Origin: CAWDDA01 sp963813345
GTDB lineage: Bacteria; Acidobacteriota; Blastocatellia; RBC074
Length of the DNA: 64,000 nucleotides
Direction of reading: 5' to 3'
NCBI GenBank assembly: GCA_963813345.1
Contig: CAWEYR010000002.1
Span: 1 to 64,000 of the forward strand
The translations under genes and the position numbers were made by a program. Position 1 is the stretch's first letter. Every line of letters starts with the position of its first letter. Below are positions 1 to 9,032 of this stretch, piece after piece. The notes below the pieces were generated by a model. The model was given only the letters and a program-made list of their open reading frames with translations. It made no database searches and was not told the DNA's origin.

Positions 1-1000
1 TACCGCGCAGGAACCGAGGTCAAAACTTGCTTTTCGCCGGACTCAGTCGAAACCAAAGAAATGCCGAAAGGGGCTCCTTCTGAGCTTTTGTCCTTAACCG
101 CCAGATATCTCCCATCCGGAGACCAATCCAGATCACGGCAATCGCAGCGGTCAAATTGAGATGTTTTGTTGGTAGACACATCGGCCAATCTGCGCTCAGG
201 GCCGCCCAGGCTGGATATCAAATAAACGCCGCTGGTTTCCGTTGTCTCCCGTCTAAAAGCAATGTAGCGACCATCAGGTGACCAGACGGGACTGGTGTCA
301 CGGGCAGGATTAGTGGTCAATCGTAGAGGAGTTCCGGTGTTAATCAGCTTGACATAGATGTCGATATTATCGCCCTTCTCTCCATTCCACACGAAGGCCA
401 TCTGTTTTCCGTCAGCCGAGAAAGCAGGGTGGGTTTCGCCGCCCGGGAAGCTGGTGAAGGGAACGATTTGCGGTGAAGATGAGGGCAGGGATAAGGGTAA
501 GTTTGATGCAGGGCGATTCGAATAGAAAAATCCTGCGGCGCCGAGCAACAGCAGCGACGTCGAGTAAACCACCAACCGAACCCGGGGCCTGCGATCCGTG
601 GTTGCGCAGGATTGTGTTCAACAGGGGGAGCGGAGCTTGGGTGCTTCCCTCGAACCTCGTCTTCACTGACATCCCGCAATTCCTTCACCTTGGCTACAAA
701 CCGATAGCCTCGCCTCGGAATCGTCTCAATATACAGATGCTCGCCCGAGCCCTCGCCCAAGACCTTCCTGAGCACGATCTGATGCGTGAGGTTCCTCTCG
801 TCCACCACGACCTCGGGCCAAACCGCATTCATCAGCTCTTCCTTCTTCAAGATGTGGCCGCTGCGCTCGACCAGCGCCAGCAGAAGGTCAAAGGCTTTCG
901 GCGAGAGCGTAAGTGGGTGACCGTCGCAGAGCAAGACGCGCTCCGCCGCGTCAATGTGGAAGGGTCCAAATGCGTAGAAGTGATTGGCTACGCTGCTCAT
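1..1000 (-). CDS. Winged-helix DNA-binding protein with PD40/TolB-like sensor half (partial, frameshifted)
   Basis: Residues about 1-105 form an OmpR/CadC-type winged helix (FGPFHIDAAERVLL, LSPKAFDLLLALVERSG, HQIVLRKVLG, IETIPRRGYRFVAKV). The frame breaks near 590-620. In the shifted frame a membrane segment follows (LVVYSTSLLLLGAAGFFYS), then PD40 beta-propeller repeats recognisable by FSADGKQMAFV, WSPDGRYIAFRRET and WSPDGRYLAVKD, running off the window edge. The family is expected to be a membrane-anchored transcription regulator with a cytoplasmic DNA-binding domain and a periplasmic propeller; the signal is unknown. Start: ATG at 1000 is preferred, because the alternative ATG at 1045 would put an 11-bp direct repeat (1019-1040) inside the gene and add residues that look non-conserved. 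The C-terminus lies outside the window. Confidence 0.8.
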
Positions 1001-1018
1001 GACCGCGTTAGGGAATGA

Positions 1019-1040
1019 CTCGGAAACAATTCGGAAACAA
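1019..1040 (-). promoter_or_regulatory. Direct repeat, 2 x 11 bp, upstream of winged-helix regulator gene
   Basis: On the minus strand two contiguous 11-mers, TTGTTTCCGAA and TTGTTTCCGAG, lie 18 bp upstream of the preferred ATG at 1000. OmpR-type winged helices typically bind direct repeats with about one helical turn spacing, so this is a candidate autoregulatory site. A comparable 11-bp array precedes the other regulator of this class at 47562. Confidence 0.5.
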
Positions 1041-1226
1041 TTCACCGCAGATTAAGGACATTCAGGACGCGTGAAGTCATAGTCCAGCCCTGGCGAGATA
1101 CCGTTGATAAATAAGCGGAATCCGCGCACATTCTAACGCCAGGTGTTGGCCAGAACAACGCTGATCGCCCATTGGGATGGACCAGCGCCAGCCCGCACTC
1201 ACTGAGCCAATTGCAATCTCTCGGAG

Positions 1227-1984
1227 ATGATCATGATGTACTGCTCTCGGTTGTTGATGCTCCTCCTGGTGACTGCAATAACTGCTCAGGCGCAGACTTC
1301 GCGCGCCGATTCGGCGATCTCCTACCTCAACCGAGGCACCGAGTGGCTGACCAAGGGCGAGTTCGACAAAGCCCTGACCGATTTCGACTTGGCCATTGCC
1401 TTCGATCCGCGCCTGGCAAATGCCTACTACAACCGCGGCCGTGTTCGGGAAGCTACTGCGTACCTGGATGAGGCCATCGCCGACTACACCAAAGCGATCG
1501 AAATCAACCCTCTTCTCGTCGAGGCCTACAACAATCGCGGCATCGTCCGGTTCCGCCAGGGCGACCTCGAAACAGCCCTAGCCGACCTGGATGTCGCGAT
1601 CAAACTCTCGCCGCGCTTCGCTATCGCTCACCACAATCGAGGTCTCATCCGGCAAGACAAGAAGGATATGGACGGGGCGATGGCGGACTTCAATCAGGCT
1701 ATCGTCCTCAACCCGCGACTGGCCGAAGCCTACAACAGTCGCGGAATTGTTTGGAGTGAAAAGGGAGAATTGACCGCGGCATTGCCGACTTTAGCCGGGC
1801 CATTAAGCTCGACCCGCAATACTATGGGGCCTACGCGAATCGCGGTCTTGTGCGGCTGCGCCAGGGCAAAGAGGCCGAGGCTCGGCAAGACTTCGACCAG
1901 TGCCTAAGGCTAAATCCAAAATTAACCTCTCTGCTCGAGCAGCGCATCAAGGAAATCAAGCAGTGGCTAGCCACCAAGCAATAA
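1227..1984 (+). CDS. Exported TPR-repeat protein (one frameshift)
   Basis: A signal peptide (about MMYCSRLLMLLLVTAITAQAQ) is followed by at least five TPR units, each with the pattern A-Y-x-N-R-G ... A-I-x-D-[FY]-x-x-A-I-x-[IL]-[ND]-P. The frame breaks near 1785 (GELTAAL-PT); resuming in the next frame gives ADFSRAIKLDPQYYGAYANR and ends KQWLATKQ at the TAA at 1982-1984. Adding one base restores the consensus AIADF, so a single lost base explains the break. TPR proteins of this kind are periplasmic or surface scaffolds; no catalytic domain is visible. It is divergent from the winged-helix gene at 1000, with the direct repeat between them. Confidence 0.78.
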
Positions 1985-2168
1985 AGACCACCTTGGGATT
2001 ACTCTATCAATGTGACTAACGTGCCCCGAAGGCGCAGTCGAGTGACGTGAACATAACGTCCTTTATGTTTCCTAATATCAGATAAGGAAGTTGAGAGAAT
2101 TGTCAAAAAATTGAGAGTGGATAACTGACCGATAGGGCTGCTCTGTTTGGCAGACCCGGCGAGACCTT

Positions 2169-2973
2169 CTAGAAGAGCACGACGATCTCGGGAACGACTG
2201 CGGCCACACGCCCATTAGGGTCCGCCACAGTGTCTGGATCGATTATGAAGGGCTTACTCGCGGGTCTTACTTTTTGGCCGTCCTCAGAATTCTACGACTT
2301 GTCCGTCTTTGATTTCGATTTCGACCATACGTCCAGCCAGCTTGACCCAGTATTTGCCGACCGGCAGTCCGAGGCGTAAGGTGCCATCGTCTTTGACGAG
2401 CAGCGTTTTCTTGTCTGAGTCGTACACCTCGGTCCTGCTCATGTCTGTGTAAACAACGCGCAGCAGCCCCATCAGCAAACGCGTTTCCTGCCCCGACTGG
2501 ATAGGCACGCCCGTGACGCGCTTTCCCGCAATCACTACATCGTAGGTGCCGGACAGCAAATCAAACCTACGCTTACGATCGCTGAGCGGCTCGCCGCCAT
2601 CCTTGCTAAATATTTTGACGAGCATATGGGCCATCGGCACTTCGTCGTGGAAGTTGACAACCAGCCGTCCTTTAGCGCCCTTCAGGTCTTCGCTCGGCTT
2701 GAATTCCCAACGGCGGCTTTCTTGGGAAGGATTCACTGTCGTCTTGGCGGCTTTGGCGGGCGGGGCTTGAGCGCTCGTTGTGACGCACGCAGCGGCTCCT
2801 TGCGTAACACCGCCCGGCATCACGTCGCTGATTAGATCGCGGCCACCATCCGCACGGGTGAACCCGCCATCAATAAGAGTGTTTCCAAAGCGAATTGCAC
2901 TACTGCTCACCGGTTGACCAAAAACAAAAGAAGATGCGGCGACCAGCATCGCCACTACCAGATTACGTTTCAT
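2169..2973 (-). CDS. Secreted protein of unknown function, possible frameshifted C-terminus
   Basis: The first 229 residues (2973 down to 2284) start with a clear signal peptide (MKRNLVVAMLVAASSFVFGQ). The mature part has a low-complexity stretch (SAQAPPAKAAKTTVNPSQES) and a beta-rich domain with GTYDVVIAGKRVTGVPI and GLPVGKYWVKLAGRMVEI, reminiscent of carboxypeptidase-regulatory-like or PEGA folds. It stops at 2284, but the next frame continues without a gap as GQKVRPASKPFIIDPDTVAD to a stop at 2169, ending EIVVLF. I infer a single-base break near the nominal stop; alternatively the shorter form is real and the tail is a remnant. No named family recognised. Confidence 0.6.
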
Positions 2974-3303
2974 GCGAATGCTCCTTTCAAGGATGAGTCG
3001 GTACGGGCCGGCTGTGAAGAGGCGAAAGCAAGCTTGTCCTCAGTCGATTTGCGAAGCCGACCTGCCAATTGCCATGGCGAACCAAGAAAAGTCGCTTCGT
3101 TGACACAGCTTATTCCAAGGACGCCTAAACGTGCGCGCTGAGCCGCGCGCCGTTGCGACAGAGTAACGCGGACAGTCGGCGCGCCGGCTCCAGCGCGATG
3201 TTGGGCTGCATCCTCGGCTTGTAAGCTCACCGTAAACCGACCGTAAACCGCTTCCCATATCACATCGCGTAGCGATCACCGGATTGCTATGGATGGTCTC
3301 GGG
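2974..3303. other. Intergenic region without recognised gene
   Basis: Reading frames here (for example a 97-codon frame on the minus strand) are rich in Arg and Ala without domain signals and look non-coding. It presumably carries the promoter of the secreted-protein gene starting at 2973; I could not pick a convincing -35/-10 pair. Confidence 0.4.
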
Positions 3304-3501
3304 TCAGCTTTGAACGAGCGCCGACCAGAACATGACCAGCAAACTGAGGGCTGCGCCGAAGCACATTCCGGTAGTGATCAACTGGACAACGTCAATCGTC
3401 TGAAAAGTCTGGAAGCGGGGTTTGCCGGCGACGTTCTTCAAGTTGATGAGTCCGATGAACGCAACTGAAAAGATCGGGACAAATTTTCGCCAATTGCTCA
3501 T
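3304..3501 (-). CDS. Small two-segment membrane protein, unknown
   Basis: A 65-residue product. Two hydrophobic stretches are visible (FVPIFSVAFIGLINL and LITTGMCFGAALSLLVMFW) separated by a short polar loop with KPRFQTFQT, so it is probably a small inner-membrane protein. No homologous family recognised. It is supported mainly by its composition and by standing alone between non-coding stretches. Confidence 0.5.
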   Translation of the reverse strand: MSNWRKFVPIFSVAFIGLINLKNVAGKPRFQTFQTIDVVQLITTGMCFGAALSLLVMFWSALVQS

Positions 3502-3660
3502 AGCACGTCCTCCACGTGAAGGATATTACGCATACGTTGAATGGGACAGAATAATTCGCGTTCTCGCCTTCGCGTTAATCTAATAGCTGAGAACCCAGGC
3601 GACTGGTGAGGGTCTCCCCGGATCAATCGGTAGTTCCTTCCTCAGCTCAACTATGTTTAT

Positions 3661-4589
3661 ACAGTCTGCGTAAACGGTACGCCGAGCCGCTCCAGTCTCA
3701 TCACCGGCCGATTTGCGATCCGTTCGGGCACCTATGCAGTTCCGTTTGGTGGCGTGCCCGAAGGCTTGACCCAATGGGAAATCACGGTGGCTGAGGCGCT
3801 TTCGGCGGCGGGTTACGCCACGGCGTTTCACGGAAAGTGGCACCTTGGCAGCCACGATGGCCGACTGCCGAACGACCAGGGCTTCGACGAGTGGTACGGC
3901 ATCCCACCCACGACGGATGAATCCTTGTGGTCATCCTCGACCGGTTACTCGCCGGACATCGTGCCGCTCGAGAAGATCATGGAAGGCAAGAAGGCCGAAA
4001 AGAGTCGCGCCCTAAAGGACTACGACGTAGTGCCGCGACGGCTCATCGATGCGGAGATCACGAAACGCTCGATGGCGTTCATGGAGCGGCAGGCCAAGGC
4101 GGGCAAGCCATTCTTCATGTATGTCTCCCTCACCCAGCCGCATCTGCCCACCGAACCGAACCCGTCCTTCAAAGGCAAGACCGGCAACGGCGATTGGGCG
4201 GACATGCTGGTTGAGATGGACAGCAACGTCGGCTGATACTTGATGCCGTGGACAAGCTCGGGATCCGCGACAATACCATCGTGATATTCACCAGCGACAA
4301 CGGCCCCGAATTCTTCAAGCCTTGGGACGGTTGGGCAGGCCCGTGGCGAGGACAGTATTTCACCGCGCTAGAAGGCGGGATTCGCGTGCCGTTCATGATT
4401 CGCTGGCCGGGCAAGGTACCCTCCGGGCGTGTCAGCAACGAGATTGTGCACGGCGTGGACATGTTCGCGACCCTCGCGAAGATCGCAGGCGCCAATGTGC
4501 CCAACGACCGGCCCATGGACAGCCTGGATCAGTCCGATTTCTTTCTTCAGGCGGAATCTTCCGGCCTTAGCCTGCAAGATTCCGCCTGA
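3661..4589 (+). pseudogene. Sulfatase (alkaline-phosphatase superfamily) remnant, truncated at both ends
   Basis: The core is recognisable: TPSRSSLITGRFAIRSGTYA, then FHGKWHLGSHDGRLPNDQGFD, then FTSDNGPEFFKPWDGWAGP and GVDMFATLAKIAGANVPNDR. Known sulfatases need a Cys or Ser converted to formylglycine at C/S-x-P-S-R; here the position reads Gly (GGT, one base from TGT). The N-terminal metal-binding region is absent (no start, stops upstream of about 3650). The frame breaks near 4234, where one missing base in N-V-G-[L]-I-L-D-A-V-D makes a stop. The C-terminus ends abruptly inside an inverted repeat at 4548-4607. Several independent lesions argue for a true pseudogene. Confidence 0.75.
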
Positions 4590-4607
4590 AGGCGGTACAA
4601 CGTACCT
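4548..4607. repeat. Family A inverted repeat (CCGCCTGAAGGCGG type)
   Basis: Inverted arms CAGGCGGAATCTT / AAGATTCCGCCTG are followed by GGCGGTACAACGTACC. The same core occurs at 8964-9022, 11558-11645 and 13397-13465. It cuts into the 3' end of the sulfatase remnant. Confidence 0.75.
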
Positions 4608-4690
4608 TAATGCAGTTTATGGGTACTCGATTGCGATTTCCGTTCCGGCATTCTGGAGCGAAGATCGCAGAGACCACGACTGGGGTTGAA
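4608..4690 (-). pseudogene. Fragment matching the 3' end of the serine hydrolase gene at 9033
   Basis: On the minus strand this reads SSLQNAGTEIAIEYP followed by a stop, closely matching the C-terminus ALQNAGKQIAFEYP of the serine hydrolase ending at 9033. The DNA identity continues through the stop codon into the adjoining family A repeat in the same order, so gene end and repeat were copied together, or this is all that is left of a paralogue. Confidence 0.6.
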
Positions 4691-4695
4691 GCGGG

Positions 4696-7600
4696 TCACC
4701 GGCGAGCAAGCTTTTCCAACAGGGCTTGAAGTTTTTCCGGCTCAACGGGCTTGACCAGGTGATAATCGAAACCCGCCTCCTGAGACTGCTGGCGGTCAGA
4801 GTCCTGCCCGTAGCCAGTTACGGCGACCAACTGCACGTCCTTCAGCTCCGCGCGCTGGCGCAGACGCCGCGCAACTTCATAGCCGTCCATCTCAGGCAGT
4901 CCAATGTCCAGGATTATGATGTCTGGACGATATTCAGACGCCATCACCAGCGCCGTCTGTGCACTGTACGCCGCTCGAACCTCATACCCTGATCCCTGCA
5001 GGAGCAGAGTAACCATATCTGCCGAATCGACGTTGTCATCAACCACAAGCACACGTGCCGCAGGTGCGGATTGCTTGTCTGTCTCTCCGGTGGTCGTGGA
5101 AAGCTGCGGTGGGGTAGAGAGTAGCACCGGCAAACGCACGATAAATTCGCTTCCTTTCCCCAGTCCTTCGCTGAGAGCCTCGACGCTACCCTGGTGTAAT
5201 TCCACCAATCGTTGCACCAGACTCAAGCCGATGCCCAGGCCGCCCTGCGAACGGTCGAGCGAGCGATCCGCCTGCGTGAAAAGATCAAAGATGCGCGGCA
5301 GGAGTTCCGGGGCAATGCCCATTCCGGTGTCCCGCACCCGCAATGCAATTTGATCGCCTTCTCGCTCAGCGCTCAGCCGGATGTGTCCGCCATCGTCCGT
5401 GTACTTCGCCGCGTTATTGAGCAAGTTCACTATCACTTGTACCAGCCGGGTCGGGTCGGCGTGTAACCAGATGGGTTCAGAGGAAAGCGACAGCGAAAGT
5501 TCCTGCTGGTTGCGCGCGATTAGTGGTTTCACCGCCTCGACTGCCTGTTCGACAATCCCGCGAAGGTCCAGGCGTTCCAGGTGTAGCTGAATCCTTCCAG
5601 TGCTGATGCGAGAGATCTCCAGGAGGTCATTAACGAGATGTGCGAGCTGCCCCACTTGCCGCTCAATGACCGTCCGTGCCTGCTGTTGAATCTGATTCTC
5701 GCTCTTCCCAAGACGAAGGATATGCACGGCGTTCAAGATCGGAGAGAGTGGGTTGCGCAGTTCGTGTGAAAGCATCGCCAAAAACTCATCCTTTCGACGA
5801 TGAAGGTCGGCTAACGCTACTGCCTGTTCCTGTGTCTGTCGTTCCAGCCGACTGCGCTCGGTGATGTCCCGAATGTTGCACTGCGCGACTCGCTTCCCGT
5901 CTACTTGATAGACATTGCTGATGAACTCGACCTCGACTTGCCGTCCGTCTTTGGTTTCGAGCGGCAAATGGTCGTAGCGGACATAGCCTTTCTCTTGCAA
6001 TTCCCGAACCGCGGACTGGCTACCTGACTTATCCCGGGAAGAACCCGATCTCCCAGAGTTCCTTGCCTACTAACTCGTCTTGTGAGTAGCCCAGCATATC
6101 CTTGATGAATGGATTTGCGTCCGTGATTACTCCTGTGAAGGCGTCAAGGATAAGGATCGCATCCTGGGCGGTTTCAAATAGCCGCCGATAACGAGACTCC
6201 GAAACCTGCAGCGCGTATGCCGCGTGTCTGCGTTCACTGATGTCGCGCGCCACTTTGATGAAGCCACCGGCTCGCCCGGCTTCATCATACCGGAGCGTCG
6301 TCAACCCATTGACCCAGATTTGACCGCCATCTTTGCGAACCATCCAGTTATCGTCTTCTGCTCCTCCCTGGGAGGCGGCCTTCTGCAACTCGAGCTCCGG
6401 CTTGTTGGCCTCATTGTCTTGAGCGGTAAAAAATCGGGAGAAATGCTGGCCGATAATCTCCCCAGTCTGATAGCCCAATGTGCTTTCCGCCCCTTCATTC
6501 CAGCTGGCAACGTTTCCTTGCGGGTCGAGCAGGAAGATCGCGTAATCCCTGATATTTTGGATTATGAGCTGCCATCGTGCCTCGGTTTCGCGCAACGTCT
6601 TTTCCATCAGCTTGCGCTCGGTAATATCGCGGATGTTAGCCTGGATGACCTGATGGCCGTCTTCCTCGTAGAGATTGGCGACCACTTCGACGTCACGGTG
6701 CTGGCCTTCCCTGGATTGGAGCGGCAAATCTTCGTAACGGGTGTAATGTTCCTTTCGCACTTGCCGAAACGCGGCCTGACTCGTCTCTTCGTCCCTAAGC
6801 AAGCCAATTTCAAACAATTCCTTGCCGATCATCTCTTCGCGCTTGTAGCCGAGTAGTTCCGTCATGAAAGGATTGGAGTCGGTGATCTGGCGCGTGTCGG
6901 GGTCGAGAATCAGAATCCCATCCTGCGCGGCTTCAAAGACACCGGCGGTAACGTATCTCGGAGACTTTCAAGGCGTAGGCCGCGCGCCTTCGTTCGGTGA
7001 CGTCCTCGATGGCGAGTAGAATCAACTCCGAATTGTCGCCCGGCTTACGGATGCGGAGCGCATTCAACCGCATGATCTTGCGCCCAATATTCTCGAACTC
7101 GTGTTCAACTTCGTAATCGTGAACGGGATGGCTGTTGCTTAAGACTTCTTTCAGCAATGTCTGCAACGCCGGGATGTCCCACTGGCGATTGCCCAGGTCG
7201 TAGATAAGGTGATTCTCTGTTTCTTCCGGCGAGACGTGAAAAGTCTCGTAGAAACTCCGATTTGCCGAGACGACCCGAAGGTCTTTGCTGAGAAGGAGGA
7301 ACGGCTCGCGCAAAGTACCAATGATGTTATCAGCGTAGTCGAGAGCGTCCTGCACCAACTTCTCTTGCCGCCGGCGTTCGGTCACGTCTCGAAACACCAG
7401 CACCACTCCGGCGACTTCCCCTTTTGCATTGCGGATCAGGGCGGCGCTGTCGTCAATGGGGTGTTCTGTGCCGTCTTTGGCAATGAGAAGCGTGTGATTG
7501 GCAAGCCCCATGACTATGCCTTCGCGCAGGGCCCGGGTCGCGGGGTTCTCGACCGTCTGTCGCGTTTCTTCGTTGACTATCTGGAAAACACTTTCCAGCG

Positions 7601-7769
7601 GAACGCCCGCCACTTCTTCCTGGGTCCATCCGGTCAATGACTGCGCCACCGGGTTGAGAAAGGTGACGCGGCCTTCGATGTCGGTCGTGATGACTGCATC
7701 GCCAATGCTTGAGAGGGTGACACGCAACCACTCCCAATGCTCGCGTAATGCTTCTTCGGAGGACGTCAT
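4696..7769 (-). CDS. Hybrid sensor histidine kinase with multiple PAS domains and C-terminal receiver (two frameshifts)
   Basis: About 1,020 residues when two single-base breaks (near 6940 and 6045) are bridged. Order: four to five PAS/PAC units, each ending in D-[IV]-[ST]-E-R (FRDVTERRRQEK, IEDVTERRRAAYA, IRDITERKLMEK, ARDISERRHAAYA, IRDITERSRLER); HisKA with the phospho-acceptor His in LAMLSHELRNPLSPI; HATPase_c with NLLNNAAKYT, DTGMGIAPE and GGLGIGLSLV; receiver domain with VLVVDDNVDSADM and phospho-acceptor Asp in IIILDIGLPEMDGYE. No membrane segment is seen, so it is probably cytosolic. Start chosen at ATG 7769 (MTSSEEALREHWEW); an upstream in-frame start at 7841 adds an Arg/Pro-rich stretch. 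No dedicated response regulator lies alongside. Confidence 0.88.
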
Positions 7770-7927
7770 GGCTCTGTTCCTTCGGGGACTTGTTCTTAAG
7801 TATTGACGCGCAGGCACGGGAGCGTCAAGAAACGCACGCAATCCCTGCCATGTCTTCCAAAATTGCCAGTCATGATCGAGCCTTTGAGGGGGCCAGGCGA
7901 CGGCGATGTCCAGTGCATCGAACTCGA

Positions 7928-8398
7928 CTATTTTGACGGACGCCGCGGTCGCTGTCTCGCCGAAATCGACTTTATGACGAGCCGCGATTTTGCCTTGCGC
8001 TCGATTGGCGTTTCGGCACGCTGCAGTGCTTCCTTGATCAAGGCGCGGATTGCAGGGTGGTCGAGCGTCTCGACGCCGTCGAGCTGTATGCGTCGAACCG
8101 TGGTGCCGCTCCCTTTGAGGAGATGATCGCGATCCGGGAGATTGAACCCCGGAAAGAAGAAAAGATTGATCCAGCGTGGATAGAGCGCGATTGAGAAGAT
8201 CGCGTCCGAGGCGCGTTCGGTCGGGCCGAACCCGACTACGAGGGCATTGTAGTTATCGTAGACAAGCTCAATCGCGCCGGGGACGAGCTTGCGCATTCTG
8301 GCAAGGACGGCGTCAGCCTGGGCGCCGATTTCGGGCGAGTACCTGGCGATGAATTCGGTTAGCTGCGATTCGGGTGAAGGGGAGGATGCCTGTTTCAT
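7928..8398 (-). CDS. DUF1801 (YdhG-like) domain protein
   Basis: A 156-residue intact frame. The DUF1801 signature is visible: residues about 10-60 (FIARYSPEIGAQADAVLARM, then IELVYDNYNALVVGFGPT), followed by SIALYPRWINLFFFPG and the C-terminal KGSGTTVRRIQL. The family has an unknown biochemical role and is structurally related to frataxin-like folds. It is a single small cytosolic protein with no obvious partner here; the basic tail (SARQRPRRPSK) is lineage-specific. Confidence 0.75.
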   Translation of the reverse strand: MKQASSPSPESQLTEFIARYSPEIGAQADAVLARMRKLVPGAIELVYDNYNALVVGFGPTERASDAIFSIALYPRWINLFFFPGFNLPDRDHLLKGSGTTVRRIQLDGVETLDHPAIRALIKEALQRAETPIERKAKSRLVIKSISARQRPRRPSK

Positions 8399-8469
8399 TG
8401 AGAAGGTTTACGTTACCGATCCTGCATGAAGTTCGAGCTTTAGCTCGCACTTGTTTGCATTCTAAAGCC

Positions 8470-8573
8470 CCGGGGAGCGCCAGGCTCCAGCCTGGCGCGT
8501 GTATACACACCAAGGTTTCGGAGATAACTCCACGCGCCAGGCTGGAGCCTGGCGCTCCCCGGGCCTCGGTCGC
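8470..8573. repeat. Family C inverted repeat (GGAGCGCCAGGCTCCAGCC arms)
   Basis: Long near-perfect inverted arms of about 30 bp flank a roughly 40-bp unrelated loop. The arms recur at 50333-50422 with a different loop. It lies upstream of the DUF1801 gene and downstream of the small membrane protein gene. Confidence 0.8.
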
Positions 8574-8588
8574 CCCCCTAGGGGTGGA

Positions 8589-8909
8589 CTACCGGGGCCG
8601 GCGCCACGGCAGGCTCCACAGTCCGCGCACCGAGAGGATGACGGAGAAGAGCGCGGTCACGCCGAGCGCGATGATCGTCCAGATGAAGAAGAAGCCTCCA
8701 CTGGACCTGGCGATCTCGCCGCCGACACCCTTCCCCGTCATGTGGAGGATGGGGACGGCCAACGCAAGGAGCGACGCGAGAAGGATGATGAAGTACCCCG
8801 ATCGCCGTTCGGCGAGCACCAGCGTTCCGTACAGCCATACGACAAAGATGGGCACAGCAGTGAGGTTTGAGACCCCTCCCTGCTCTCGATCCTCTTCTTT
8901 ACGTTTCAC
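8589..8909 (-). CDS. Small membrane protein, unknown
   Basis: A 106-residue product with three hydrophobic segments: LTAVPIFVVWLYGTLVLA, YFIILLASLLALAVPILHM and FFFIWTIIALGVTALFSVIL, separated by short basic or glycine-rich loops. An inner-membrane protein with no family recognised. The start has a charged N-terminus (MKRKEEDREQ), consistent with cytosolic N-in topology. Confidence 0.6.
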   Translation of the reverse strand: MKRKEEDREQGGVSNLTAVPIFVVWLYGTLVLAERRSGYFIILLASLLALAVPILHMTGKGVGGEIARSSGGFFFIWTIIALGVTALFSVILSVRGLWSLPWRRPR

Positions 8910-8963
8910 GTGGCGGACGACATCGTCCGCGGTTTCGAAATTGCTTCGGTGGGAGTCGCAGAA

Positions 8964-9022
8964 AACCGCCTTCAGGAGAACCTCAAGTGACGAGGTTCCG
9001 CCTGAAGGCGGTACAACGTACC
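8964..9022. repeat. Family A inverted repeat
   Basis: Arms ACCGCCTTCAGG...GAACCTC / GAGGTTCCGCCTGAAGGCGGT enclose a 7-bp loop and run on into ACAACGTACC. It sits 10 bp downstream of the serine hydrolase stop (9033) and could act as its terminator, though no U-tract follows. Confidence 0.75.
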
Positions 9023-9032
9023 TTAATGCAGT

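Noticed and set aside
2970..3263. A 97-codon minus-strand frame upstream of the secreted protein gene
   Set aside because: No hydrophobic or domain pattern, no ribosome site, Ala/Arg-rich composition.
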